Source: Bradyrhizobium barranii subsp. barranii (lineage in GTDB: Bacteria; Pseudomonadota; Alphaproteobacteria; Rhizobiales; Xanthobacteraceae). Taken from it: 64,000 nt of DNA. The translations under genes were made by a program, and so were the position numbers. Below, one piece after another: positions 1-9,068 of the stretch. The DNA is taken from positions 124,001 to 188,000 of the forward strand of contig NZ_CP086137.1 of assembly GCF_017565645.3 (NCBI RefSeq), in the 5' to 3' direction. The notes below the pieces were generated by a model. That model ran no database searches. It saw nothing but the letters and a program-made list of their open reading frames with translations, and had not been told where the DNA came from. Position 1 is the stretch's first letter. Every line of letters starts with the position of its first letter.

Positions 1-361
1 TCGGATGATCTTCGTCACGACCAGGGAACAGATAAAGCCGCGGCCGGGCGAGCCGCCAGTAGGTGCGCAGGATGCCCAGCAGCTGGGGCGACAGCATCAC
101 GTTGCGATCCTTCGCGCCCTTGCCATGGCGCACCTGGATGACGCCGCGGGCGCTGTCGATGTCTTCGATCCGCAGTCCCGCGACTTCGGAGGCCCTGAGT
201 CCGGCCGCATAGGCCGTGGTGAGCGCGGCGCGGCTCTTCAGGCTGGACACTGCTTCGAGGAACTGAACCACTTCGTCGGCGCTGAGCACGACCGGCAGCT
301 TGCGCGGTTCTCGCGCATAGGGAATGCGCTCCGGGATCAGCGCCTCGCCGAGCGTGACGCC

Positions 362-1777
362 GGAGCTATCGCTGAAAGTTGGTGACGGCGGGAATCGGGA
401 AGGCGGCATATCGTGGGGGTGCTTGACGCCTCCACTTCTCCACCGAAGGAGCGATATGCCGTGTCCAACGATAACGTCACCAAGCTGATTCAGCCAGGAG
501 TGTTCGACGACCAACTCACCGAAATCTTGCGTAACGGGGCCCGCGCTCTGTTGGCGCAGGCGGTCGAGGCCGAGGTCGCGGACTTTCTCGGCAAGCATGC
601 CGATGTGAAGACCGAGGACGGCCAGCAGCGTGTGGTCCGCCACGGTCACCTGCCGGAGCGCGAGGTGATGACCGGGATCGGTCCAGTCTCCGTCCGCCAG
701 CCGCGTGTGCGCGATCGCGAGGCCGCCGCCGATCCCGACCGTATCCGGTTCTCGCCATCGGTCGTGCCGCCCTACATGCGGCGGTCGAAGTCGATCGAGA
801 CGCTGCTGCCGATCCTCTATTTGAAGGGGATCTCGACCGGCGACTTCTCCGAGGCGCTGGCGGCGCTGCTCGGCAAGGATGCTGCCGGGTTGTCGGCATC
901 CGCCGTTGGTCGCCTGAAGGACGGCTGGCTCGACGAGTACGCCGCGTGGCAAAAGCGCGATCTTTCGGCCAGGCGCTATGTCTACATCTGGGCCGATGGC
1001 ATCCATCTCGAAGCTCGCCTCGAGGACGAGAAGCAGTGCATCCTGGTGCTGATCGGCGCGACGCCGGAAGGCCGCAAGGAACTGGTCGGCTTCACCGATG
1101 GCGCCCGCGAGAGCGCGCACGATTGGCGCGATCTGCTGCTCGATCTGAAGCGGCGTGGGCTCGACGTGTCGCCGCGGCTCGTCATTGCCGACGGCGCGCT
1201 CGGGTTCTGGAAGGCCGCCGGTGAGGTCTGGCCGACAACGCGCGAGCAGCGCTGCTGGTGCACAAGACCACCAACGTGCTCGCCAAGCTGCCAAAGAGCC
1301 AGCAGCCGAAAGCCAAACGCGCGCTGCAGGAGATTTGGATGGCGGAGTCCAAGGCCACCGCCGAGCTGGCATTCGACGCCTTCATCGAGAGCTACACACC
1401 CAAATACGAAAAGGCGGCCGACTGCCTCGGCAAGGATCGGGACACGCTGCTGGCTTTCTACGACTTCCCCGCCGAGCACTGGAAACACCTGCGGACGACC
1501 AATCCCATTGAAAGCACCTTCGCCACCGTGCGCCACCGCACGATCCGATCGAAGGGTTGCCTGTCCAACAGGACGGCGCTCGCGATGGTCTTCAAACTGG
1601 CCGAGGCCGCGCAGAAAAGTTGGCGTCGACTCGATGGTCACAACCAGTTGCCAAAACTCGTGCTCGGTGTGACATTCAACGACGGGATTGAGGTCATCGC
1701 CAAGCACGGCTGACCGTGAGCCCAAAACCGCCGCCGCCTGACCGGCCCGGCCGTCACCAAAATTTGGCGATAGCTCC
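362..1777 (+). mobile_element. IS256-family element, copy 1 (defective)
   Basis: About 1.4 kb, bounded by imperfect inverted repeats (left GAGCTATCGCTGAAAGTTGG, right end complementary to GAGCTATCGCCAAATTTTGG). An exact direct repeat flanks it: GTGACGCC at 354-361 and 1778-1785, or up to 10 bases depending on where the end is drawn. It is almost identical to the copy at 41593-43008 but carries a frameshift in the transposase. It sits inside a tyrosine recombinase gene. Confidence 0.9.
461..1713 (+). pseudogene. IS256-family transposase, frameshifted
   Basis: Mutator-type DDE transposase. The likely start is GTG 461 (VSNDNVTKLIQ), preceded by GAAGGAG eight bases upstream. The first catalytic Asp is in YIWADGIHLEAR and the second in LVIADGALGFW. 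Compared with the intact copy at 41692-42945, one G is missing near 1257 (CTGCTGGTGCAC instead of CTGCTGGGTGCAC). The frame breaks after REQRCW. The remainder, including the catalytic Glu region NPIESTFATVR, continues in another frame to 1713. The protein should not be made in full, so this copy could move only with transposase supplied from elsewhere. Confidence 0.9.
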
Positions 1778-2094
1778 GTGACGCCGTAGAAAAACCGTAG
1801 CGCACAGACGATCTGGTTCAGCGCCGGCCATGAGATGCCGGTCGAGACCAGATGCACCTGGAAGGCGCGGACGTCTTCCAGCTCCAACCGGTCAGGCGAT
1901 CGGCCAAAATAGCGGCTGAACTTCGAAACCGCGCTGATGTAGGATCGTTGCGTCGCCGGCGACAGATTGCGGACGGTCATGTCTTCGATCATGCGGCGGC
2001 GAAAAGGGCTCAAATCGGCCATCTCGATACTCCTGTCTGAGGGGGTGGGCTCCAACACCCACATCCTCTCAGCCAGGAGGCGATCTACGCCACC

Positions 2095-2436
2095 TTGCCC
2101 CTCACGCCGCGGCAGCGGCTTCGTTCAATCCGACAGACCATTCGCTCATGGCGACTGGGTTCGACGCGAAACCACTGGAGGCTTGAAGAACTCGCCAAGC
2201 TGATTGATCCTGTCGTGCAAGGATGGCTGAACTATTACGGACGGTTTTATCGCACGGAATGTGTCAACGTCCTTCGTCACGTTAACGACGCGCTCGCCCG
2301 TTGGACGAGGAGGAAATACAAGCGGTTGAAAGGCCGGAAAGTCGCCTCAGTATATTGGTTGGGACGGCTCGCGCAGCGCGATCCGAACCTGCTTTATTTG
2401 TGGCGAGTCGGCATTCGACCTGCGGCTGGAAGATAG
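2095..2436 (+). pseudogene. Group II intron reverse transcriptase/maturase, C-terminal fragment
   Basis: Only the maturase end remains. The segment from about 2120 (IRQTIRSWRLG, LEELAKLIDPVVQGWLNYYG, ALARWTRRKYKRLKGRK) matches the GIIM maturase region that follows the reverse transcriptase domain. No YADD catalytic motif is present, and the upstream part is lost at the junction with the recombinase gene near 2022-2095. The stop codon lies directly before intron domain V, the usual arrangement. It is non-functional alone. Confidence 0.85.
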
Positions 2437-2510
2437 AAGCCGGATGAATCGGGAGATTCACGTCCGGTTTCGTGAGCACCTCGGGGTGAGATTCCCCGGG
2501 GTGACTCGAC
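2436..2510 (+). ncRNA. Group II intron 3' end (domains V and VI)
   Basis: Domain V is visible as a 34-base hairpin at about 2436-2470: arm AGCCGGATGAATC, loop GGGA, arm GATTCACGTCCGGTT, with the conserved AGC triad and a two-base bulge. Domain VI follows as a stem of CACCTCGGGG with CCCCGGGGTG. The intron appears to end near 2510, where sequence of an IS5-family transposase (opposite strand) begins. With its 5' part missing this is a remnant. Confidence 0.8.
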
Positions 2511-2952
2511 CGACCACCACCCGTTCCAGGTCCTTGGGACCGATCGCGCCCGTCTTGTGCGCCACCGACAGGCTCTCCTGGATCAGCGCGACGAGTTGCT
2601 CCTCGCCGAGCCGCTGGCGCCAGCGCGTCATCGACGAGCGATCGAACGGCAGCCGGTGGCAGAAGCTCAGCGCGCCGCAGAAGTGTTGGTAATAGGGGTT
2701 CTCGATCCAGCGGGCGCACAACACCTCATCCGAGAGGTTGTGCATGTGCTTGAGAATGAACAAGCCGGCGACCAGCCGCTTCGGCAGGCCAGGCTGCCCC
2801 GGACCGGCTTGGCACACCGAACCAAAGCGGCCGTCCAGGAAGCTCCAGTCGATCAGCGCCGCCAGCCGCACCAGCGGGTGGCCCATGTAGATGATTTGAT
2901 CGAGCGCCGGAAGCAGCAGGTCTTTCTGCCGATCATCCCGCGGTTTGCTCAT
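2511..2952 (-). pseudogene. IS5-family transposase, N-terminal fragment
   Basis: The protein begins MSKPRDDRQKDLLLPALDQI and carries typical N-terminal IS5-family text (GLFILKHMHNLSDEVLCARW, FDRSSMTRWRQRLGEEQ). It ends at KDLERVVV, where group II intron sequence begins. The catalytic DDE core that should follow is missing. The intron apparently inserted into this gene, and the far side was later lost. About 145 residues remain of a family usually 320-450 long. Confidence 0.85.
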
Positions 2953-3179
2953 CGCCTTCCCCAATGCCGACGACCCGCCGTCAGGGAATCACGAATCGCT
3001 CAAAAGCAAAATCCCAAAACGCAGGAAAGCGAGATCCAACTCCCCGCTTTCCTGCAAGATCCAATACTTCATCGAGACAATTTCTGCTTATTCCTCAGGT
3101 CGATCCGCATTCTTCACGGACGACTCGAGATCCAGAGACTGGCCACGCGATCTCGCCCGTAGTCGCGGCCGCGCTGTGC

Positions 3180-3551
3180 ATTAAGCCACGAGGCTTGCTG
3201 ACCGTTCAACAGGCCAGAAAAGTCGATGCTCTGAAGAAGGGATCGCATGCATTCGCGACAATGCGCAGCCTGGCGATGCGCTTCAACGGGATCCTGCGGG
3301 GCGGGAGATCAGAGCCGTTAGACGCGTGGATCGAGGACGCTATCGATTCGGAGCTCATTCCTATTAAACGGTTCGCCCGCATTCTGCGCCGAGACACCGA
3401 GGCCGTCTACAATGCAATCGCACTTCCTTGGAGCAATGGCCAGGTGGAAGGCCAGGTCAATCGCCTCAAGACCATTAAGCGGGCGATGTACGGAAGGGCT
3501 GGTCCGGAACTGCTACGCGCAAGGATGCTGCCGCTTCATCACACAAAGTAA
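3180..3551 (+). pseudogene. ISL3-family transposase, C-terminal fragment
   Basis: In-frame homology starts near 3180 (LLTVQQARKVDALKKG) and runs to the stop at 3551. It includes the terminal DDE_Tnp_ISL3 signature ALPWSNGQVEGQVNRLKTIK with the catalytic Glu region and the ending RARMLPLHHTK. The N-terminal zinc ribbon, helix-turn-helix and first Asp residues are missing. The upstream frame to 2964 is unrelated filler. Remnant only. Confidence 0.85.
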
Positions 3552-3670
3552 GTCAGATGGGGTATTCGGCCTGTTGCTGAGCCCCGCGTTAGCAGGGTGC
3601 TGCGCTTCAGGTTGATGATAAACGTGGTCTGTTTTCGAACAGCCACAAGCATCAGACGGAGAAGCGCAGC

Positions 3671-3821
3671 ATGAAACATTACGCTGGACTGGACGTGTCG
3701 GTCAAAGAGACGTCCCTGTGCATTGTCGACGAAACGGGCCGCATTTGCCGGGAAGCGAAGTTGGTGAGTCACCCGGACGATCTTCTTGCTGCACTCAACG
3801 ATCCGATTTGGCGGTTTGATC
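3671..3821 (+). pseudogene. IS110-family (IS1111-like) transposase, N-terminal fragment
   Basis: Starts MKHYAGLDVSVKETSLCIVD, with the first DEDD Asp in GLDVS. It is cut after about 50 residues at ...IWRFDR by the left end of the IS66 element. A C-terminal piece of the same type lies beyond the IS66 element at 8351-8532. About 240 residues between the two are missing, so this is not a simple insertion. Confidence 0.85.
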
Positions 3822-3853
3822 GTAACCGGTATGAGCTCCCACGTGCGCGGTGA

Positions 3854-4477
3854 TCAGCGAGCGCGGGCGTAGCGGATCGGCATCCAGTATTGCCGCAAGG
3901 CCTCGACCGCCGCCGGAATGTCGGCGTGGGCGTTACGCAGAAAGTTCTTGGTCTCGCGACCGCTTCGTGGTGGTCCAAGCAGCGGACGGCCCTGATCGTC
4001 GCGACAGTGCAGCAGGATGGGCAGAAGTAGGCCGCGATTGACGTTGCTGGCGTCCAGCAACGGCGCCCACGCCGATAGCTTGAGCCGCATCGCGGCATAG
4101 AAGCCTTGGCACCATGGTCGCGGATCGACGTCTCCACTGGGTTTGCGCCGGTGCATCGGCGCGAAGCTGTCGGGTGCGGTCGAGAGGGTGTTGCTGATGT
4201 CATTGTGGCGCAGCGCGACGGCCGATATGGCTGCAAACTCCGGGGTGCCGCCGTGGTTGAAGGCATCGGCATCGATGGCGAGCAGCGGGCAGATCCAGTC
4301 GAGTGGGCTCATCGACACCGGTCCGGCCACGATTGCGGCGACGTAGCCGTCGAGCATGGAGAGATTGGTGGCGGCAGGATGCTGATCGACGCGAGCCTGC
4401 AGCCATCGCTGGAGTTCCGCAAGTGGCATCGCGGCGACGGCCATCGATGACGATGCTTTATGGCGACGTGGGCTCAC
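3854..4477 (-). CDS. UPF0149/YecA-like IS66 passenger protein
   Basis: 207 residues. GTG start at 4475-4477 overlaps the tnpC stop (GTGA), so translation is probably coupled to tnpC. The protein shows the UPF0149 pattern: an N-terminal helical part (LQRWLQARVDQ), then LSMLDGYVAAIVAGP and MSPLDWICPLL, then a C-terminal segment with WCQGFYAAMRL. YecA-like proteins often lack a known role but recur as the last gene of IS66 elements in alphaproteobacteria. No SEC-C zinc motif is seen at its C-terminus. Intact as a frame, although its tnpC partner is broken. Confidence 0.7.
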   Translation of the reverse strand: MSPRRHKASSSMAVAAMPLAELQRWLQARVDQHPAATNLSMLDGYVAAIVAGPVSMSPLDWICPLLAIDADAFNHGGTPEFAAISAVALRHNDISNTLSTAPDSFAPMHRRKPSGDVDPRPWCQGFYAAMRLKLSAWAPLLDASNVNRGLLLPILLHCRDDQGRPLLGPPRSGRETKNFLRNAHADIPAAVEALRQYWMPIRYARAR

Positions 4478-5112
4478 GCAGCGGCCTGTGCGGTGCGCTG
4501 GCGCGCCGCCTTCCAGTGCCAGGCAAGCAACTCGTGCAGTTGATGGCTCTTGGTTCGCCCGGAGACGATGCGCTCCAGCACGTCGGTCAGATAGGCCTGC
4601 GGATCGAGCTCATGGAGCTTTGCGGTGTTCACGATCGACGCCAGGATGGCCCAGCTCTCGGCGCCGCCTTCGCTGCCGCTGAACAAGGAGTTGCGTCTTC
4701 CCATGGCAATCGGGCGCATGGAACGCTCGACTGTGTTGGAGTCGACCTCGACGCGGCCGTCGCGGAGAAACAGCGTCAGTCCGTCCCAGTGATTGAGCGC
4801 ATAGTTGATCGCCTCTGTCAGCTTCGATTGGGAGAACAGCTGGCCGACGATCTCGGTCAGTCGCGCATTGAGCGCCGCCATCAAGGGTGCGCTCCTGGTG
4901 CGGCGGGCGGCCAGCCGCTGCTCGGCACTACTGCCGCGGATCACTGCCTCGATCGCATAGACCGCCTGCAGCCGTTCAATCACCTCGCGCGCGAATGGCG
5001 ACTGGGTGGTCTTGTACACCTCGACGAATTTGCGTCGGGCATGGGCGAGACAAAAGGCGAGCTGGATCGCGCCGCCATGACCGCGTGCCAGCGCCTTGTA
5101 GGCGGCATAACC

Positions 5113-6480
5113 GATGGAGTGGACGCCCCCCGACGGCATCGATTGTGCCAAAGTGCGGGTGTTGAAACCCGGTAAGGAGGACGTCCATGGACGACGAGGT
5201 TAGCATCATCGGTTTAGATTTGGCCAAGAACGTGTTTCAGGTCCACGGCGCGGGGCAGGACGGAAGGATGATCCTGCGTAAAAAGCTCAACCGCAGCAGA
5301 TTGCTCGAGTTTTTCGCCAAGTTGCCAAGGTGTGTGGTCGCAATGGAGGCCTGCGCCAGCGCCCACTATTGGGGACGGGAGATTGGTAAATTTGGGCACG
5401 AGGTCCGGCTGATCCATCCCTCCTACGTGAAGCCCTTCGTTAAGCGTCAGAAGAACGATGCCGCGGATGCGGAAGCGATCGCCGAAGCCGCGTCTCGACC
5501 AACGATGCGCTTTGTCGGCGTCAAGAGCGCCGAGAAGCAAGCCTCTTCCATGGCATTCAAGGTTCGTGATCTCTTGGTTCGACAGCGTACACAGGCGATC
5601 AACGCTTTGCGCGGACATCTTGCGGAATACGGCTTGATCGTGGCTCAGGGCGTCAGACATATCCCCCGATTGCATGAGCTCCTGACAATATATCCGGACC
5701 TGCCCGATCTCGCTCGTGGCCTTTGCCAGACTCTCTTGAAGCACGTGGAATCCCTGTCGGAGCAGATTGCAGAGCTTGAGAAGGGACTGCGAGTGCGCGC
5801 GAGACAGGACGAGGTGGCCTCTCGCTTAATGACCATTCCGGGGATCGGGGCAATCTGCGCCACAGCGATAGAGGCCTTGGCGCCCTCGGCGGAGACCTTT
5901 TCCAAGGGGCGTGATTTTGCGGCCTGGATTGGTCTCACGCCCAAACAGAATTCTTCCGGAGGCAAGGACAGGCTTGGCAAAATCTCCAGGATGGGCCGGC
6001 GAGATCTCCGACGGCTCCTCGTGCTTGGTGCCACCGCCGTGGTGCGATGGGCAAGACGATATGGACCGCCAGCAGGATCCTGGCTCGCGAGAATGCTCTT
6101 GAAGAAGCCACCAAAGCTGATCGCGGTCGCTCTAGCGAACAAATTGGCGCGTATCGCTTGGGCCTTGATGGTCCGCGGTGGCGCTTATCAAGCTCCAGCG
6201 TCTGGCGCTGCGTAACGCAGGGCCAGAAGCCGAGAGACGTCGGGAATGTGGTAAGGTCTAACGGAGGATTATGGGCAATCGGTCAGGGACTGGGATTGGA
6301 AGAATCAACAGGTGGATGAGTGCCAGAGAGCACGCATAGCCGAATTGGATCCAATCCACGCATTCCATAAGGGCCCGCGACGTGTCGAGGTCGCATCACG
6401 AGGCCGGACACACGTCAGCACCCGACCACATGCCTGTTCCGAAGTTAAATTTTGCTTGCATTTAGTGGGGCGTCCACACA
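5113..6480 (+). mobile_element. IS110-family element, copy 1
   Basis: Inserted inside tnpC. IS66 coding text breaks after ...GGTGGACG (read on minus, 6481) and resumes with GTTATGCC at 5112. The left end carries GAGTGGACGCCCC and the right end GGGGCGTCCAC, the same terminal words found around the IS110 at 19117-20481. The 265 bases after the transposase stop (6216-6480) belong to the element's long 3' non-coding end. No target duplication is needed in this family. Confidence 0.8.
5187..6215 (+). CDS. IS110-family transposase (intact)
   Basis: 342 residues, start ATG 5187 with GGAGGA upstream (AAGGAGGACGTCC ATG). RuvC-like DEDD catalytic residues are visible: Asp in IIGLDLAKNVF, Glu in VAMEACASAHYW and Asp pair in KNDAADAEA. 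The C-terminal Tnp_20 half contains TIPGIGAICATAIEAL, DFAAWIGLTPKQNSSGGKDRLG and the serine-bearing SRMGRRDLRRLL region. Length and motifs are normal, so the element is potentially active. It sits inside a broken IS66 tnpC. Confidence 0.93.
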   Translation: MDDEVSIIGLDLAKNVFQVHGAGQDGRMILRKKLNRSRLLEFFAKLPRCVVAMEACASAHYWGREIGKFGHEVRLIHPSYVKPFVKRQKNDAADAEAIAEAASRPTMRFVGVKSAEKQASSMAFKVRDLLVRQRTQAINALRGHLAEYGLIVAQGVRHIPRLHELLTIYPDLPDLARGLCQTLLKHVESLSEQIAELEKGLRVRARQDEVASRLMTIPGIGAICATAIEALAPSAETFSKGRDFAAWIGLTPKQNSSGGKDRLGKISRMGRRDLRRLLVLGATAVVRWARRYGPPAGSWLARMLLKKPPKLIAVALANKLARIAWALMVRGGAYQAPASGAA

Positions 6481-7453
6481 CGTCCACCTGCAGAATGCCG
6501 GAAAAGCCCGTCAACTGTCCGGCGATCTCCTTGGTGCCACGGCCGTCGGCGAATACGTAGGCAACCGCCGGCGGCGAGGGGCCACCCCATGGCTGGTCAT
6601 CCATAGCATGCGCCCAGAACTGGCAGATGCGGGGGCGATGTCGTCCGGGATCGAGCACCGGCATCGGCGTCTCATCGCAGAACACGCGCGGCGCGGCCTG
6701 AATCATCCGCAGCTGCAGCTCATAAAGGCTCCTGAGCCACCAGGCGGCACGTTTGACCCAACCGGCGAGCGTCGCGCGGTCAAGATGGATGCCCTGGCCG
6801 GCCAGGATCTGAACCTGCCGGTACAGCGGCAAATACCAGGCGAACTTCGAGACCACCACGTGGGTCACGAGGGCCGTCGACGCCATGCCGCCTTCAATCA
6901 GGCGCGGCAGCACTTTCGCCTGGACTACGCCATCAGTGCAGCCGCGGCAGCCGTATTTGGGACGGATCGTGCGCAGCACGCGCAGGATCGCCGGGATCAC
7001 GTCCAACACCTCGCTGACGTCCTCGCCGATCTTGTGAAGCTGGGCCTTGGCAGCACGGGCAGGCCGTCACCTCCGGCTCCAGGACCTGCTCACAGCGCGG
7101 CAGATGCTTGGGCAACGCGCCGATGTTGCGGCGCGCCTTCTTGCGCGGCTTATCGGCCGGCTTCGCCGCAGGCACATCGTCGTTGGCAGCTGCAGGCGGC
7201 GTGACACTGGTCTCAAGATCGTCAAGCTCAAGCGCAAGTTGCTCGGCCACGAGCGTGGCAAGCCGTTCCGAGCGCTTCCCGAAGATCATCTCCTTGAGCG
7301 TCTGCATCGCAACACGCAGCTTCTCGTTCTCGGCGTCAAGCGCGAGCACCATCTCGGTTAGAGCGGCTGGATCAGTCGGGAGAACGTCCGGGCGAATCGC
7401 CATGAACGGACCATACATCCGCGCGCCACAGGCTCCAGCGAAATCCTCTCCTC

Positions 7454-7807
7454 TCAGCCGACAACGGCCGGCTGCTTCACAGGCTTGGGTGAGACGCGCG
7501 TCCACTCGAGTCCGTCGAGCAGCATCGCGAGCTGCGTCGCACTGAGATGCACCACGCCGTCGCGGATCGGCGGCCAAGTGAAGTGCCCCTGGTGCAACCA
7601 CTTCGTCACCAGCACCATGCCGCTGCCGTCCCACGCCAGAAGCTTCACCCTGTCCATGCGTTTGCTGCGGAACACGAAGACGTCGCCACAATACGGGTTC
7701 GCACGCAGCGCTTCGCTCACCAATGCCGACAGCGTATGCACCGACTTGCGGAAATCGACCGGCTGTGTCGCCAGCACCACCTTGAGGTCAGAGCGTAGCG
7801 CAATCAC
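7454..7807 (-). CDS. tnpB: IS66 accessory protein TnpB
   Basis: 117 residues from GTG 7807 (VIALRSDLKVVLATQPVDF). It shows the family text DFRKSVHTLSALV, DVFVFRSKRMDRVKLLAWDGSG and FTWPPIRDGVVHLSATQLAMLLDGLEW. The start overlaps the stop of tnpA by four bases, the usual coupled arrangement. Its role in transposition is accessory and not mechanistically settled. Length is normal and the frame intact. Confidence 0.9.
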   Translation of the reverse strand: MIALRSDLKVVLATQPVDFRKSVHTLSALVSEALRANPYCGDVFVFRSKRMDRVKLLAWDGSGMVLVTKWLHQGHFTWPPIRDGVVHLSATQLAMLLDGLEWTRVSPKPVKQPAVVG

Positions 7808-8265
7808 CGGATGCCCCGAAGCGCCGCCAGCACGGTCGACAGCGTCGCCAGCTCCACGCCCGGCTCGACCCGGATGCGCGCCCCGTTCACCTCGATCTCG
7901 ACAACTCCGCAAACCTTGGCCGGCGGCGCGGCGATCTCCAAAGGCTTCGTCTGTAGCCGCGAAATACGCTCGGGCTCGCCGGCTGTCCCGCTACCGCTCT
8001 CGGCACCAATTTGGATTGGCACGAAGTTCGGCGCCTTGCCCACCACCGCCGCCGCAACTTGGCGTCGCCACACCGTAAGCAGCCCCCGCGAAACGCCGTT
8101 GCGCCGCGCAACCTCGGAGATGTTCGCACCCTCCCCAAAGCTCTCCGCCACGATCCGGGCCTTCTCCTCGCCCGTCCACCGACGCCGTCGGCGCTCCCCA
8201 GTGATCACTTCGACGCGACGATAGGAGTCATCTTCCTGCCTGGCATCAAGCATGGCATTTGCCAT
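7804..8265 (-). CDS. tnpA: IS66 accessory protein TnpA
   Basis: 153 residues, ATG start at 8265 (MANAMLDARQED). The helix-turn-helix region RRRRWTGEEKARIVAESFGEGANISEVARRNGVSRGLLTVWRRQ is split here as RWTGEEKARIVAESF and VARRNGVSRGLLTVWRR. A basic DNA-binding role at the element ends is presumed from the family. First gene of the IS66 operon, next to the right inverted repeat at 8350. Frame intact. Confidence 0.9.
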   Translation of the reverse strand: MANAMLDARQEDDSYRRVEVITGERRRRRWTGEEKARIVAESFGEGANISEVARRNGVSRGLLTVWRRQVAAAVVGKAPNFVPIQIGAESGSGTAGEPERISRLQTKPLEIAAPPAKVCGVVEIEVNGARIRVEPGVELATLSTVLAALRGIR

Positions 8266-8350
8266 CGTTCCACCTCCACCGATCAGCTCATGCCAGGCTG
8301 TATCGCGCGCAAGCCGAGGGGTGGCTAGGTGGGGGCCTCATGCCGGTTAC

Positions 8351-8532
8351 TGCTGACGCGGGTGCAGAAATGGTCCTGGCTCAAGGCGTGGGCCATGCAG
8401 ATCGCCAAACGACGCGGGCAGCAGAAGGCGATCGTCGCTTTGGCGCGGCGGCTCGCCGTCATCATGCACCGCATGTGGAGCGACGGAACTGAATTCCGCT
8501 GGACACGGGAGGCCACGCCCGCGGCACAATAG
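8351..8532 (+). pseudogene. IS110-family (IS1111-like) transposase, C-terminal fragment
   Basis: The frame reads LLTRVQKWSWLKAWAMQIAK, then ALARRLAVIMHRMWSDGTEF to the stop at 8532, the normal C-terminus of the family whose N-terminus is at 3671-3821. The IS66 element stands between the two pieces, and the central catalytic part is gone. Confidence 0.8.
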
Positions 8533-9068
8533 TGCGACGCGCGGTCCACGCACCCGTTGTTTAGCGGGAGGAGGTCCCTCGCGGGACGATGGACGAGATG
8601 AGTTCGCTTTGGGCTCTTGTACGGTCGCGTCCTTGCGATCAGCACGCGAGTCAGATTGTTCCGTCTCGTTCTACTGATCCCATGCTGGGAGAGCCATACG
8701 GCTGATCCCGAAGAGAAGCACGGCCCCGCGAGCGGTACCGAACCCAAGGAGGCACCCAATCAAGCCCTTGACTAAATCCGGCCGAATAGAGAAGACCCGA
8801 ACATTGACCCCGCACGCGCGAAGTCAATCAAGCACTTGGGACGCCGATCGGCGTCCGGACCCCACGCCGATTCACAGCGTCGTCTGGCGCGAAACGAGGC
8901 TCGTCGACCGGGTACGCGACTGGGCGCCGTCCTCGTTTCATCGTCACGTGGAGAGCTCGGCAACTATCCAGCGGATTGGCGGACTCCCCTCATTTTTGGT
9001 GGGTCGCTTGTCCCGTTCAATTGCCCTACGGTTGTCCAATCACTGGCCTGTTGATTGGCGAGGCTTCC
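8533..9068. other. Non-coding stretch between an IS110 remnant and the esterase gene
   Basis: No convincing gene on either strand. The first roughly 220 bases are probably the non-coding right end of the IS110-type element. The remainder is upstream sequence of the esterase gene. I see no clear promoter, nod box or tts box. The short open frames here have no recognisable composition or motif. Confidence 0.5.

Larger units (their letters stand above)
1..2022 (-). pseudogene. Tyrosine recombinase (integrase) split by an IS256-family insertion; C-terminus off the window
   Basis: A minus-strand gene in two pieces. The N-terminal piece starts at ATG 2020-2022 (MADLSPFRRRMIEDM) and contains a SAM-like core-binding segment (LSPATQRSYISAVSKF). 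It stops at the IS element after RFFYGVT. Reading resumes at 361 with LGEALIPERIPYAREP, then a catalytic domain carrying the first conserved Arg (AAGLRASEV) and the beta-hairpin Lys (HGKGAKDR). The frame is still open at base 1, so the later His/Arg/Tyr residues are not visible. Removing the element and one target duplication rejoins the two halves in frame, so this was an intact gene before the insertion. XerD-like recombinases of this kind are often carried by transposons in rhizobia; that role is inferred. Confidence 0.85.
4474..7418 (-). pseudogene. tnpC: IS66 tnpC transposase, frameshifted and split by IS110
   Basis: N-terminal part starts at 7403 (MAIRPDVLPTDP) or 7418 (MYGPF). It has a coiled-coil/leucine-rich start, KRSERLATLVAEQ, and the zinc-binding segment ACPCCQG. 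An extra C near 7045 shifts the frame just after this point. The correct text continues in another frame (DVIPAILRVLRTIRPKYGC to SGILQVD, catalytic Asp in FCDETPMPVLDPG) to about 6481. IS110 lies between 6480 and 5113. The C-terminal part (GYAAYKALARG ... VERSMRPIAMGRRNSLF with the catalytic Glu) runs from 5112 to 4474. It was a normal roughly 520-residue TnpC before damage. Confidence 0.88.
3822..8350 (-). mobile_element. IS66-family element with YecA passenger, interrupted by an IS110
   Basis: The ends are inverted repeats starting GTAACCGGTATGAG (left, 3822) and GTAACCGGCATGAG (right, read on the minus strand from 8350), the GTAA terminus typical of IS66. Gene order on the minus strand is tnpA, tnpB, tnpC, yecA-like. 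tnpC is broken twice, by an IS110 at about 5113-6480 and by a one-base insertion near 7045. The 8-base flanks (GTTTGATC and TGCTGACG) do not match, so the element or its target has been rearranged. Confidence 0.85.
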
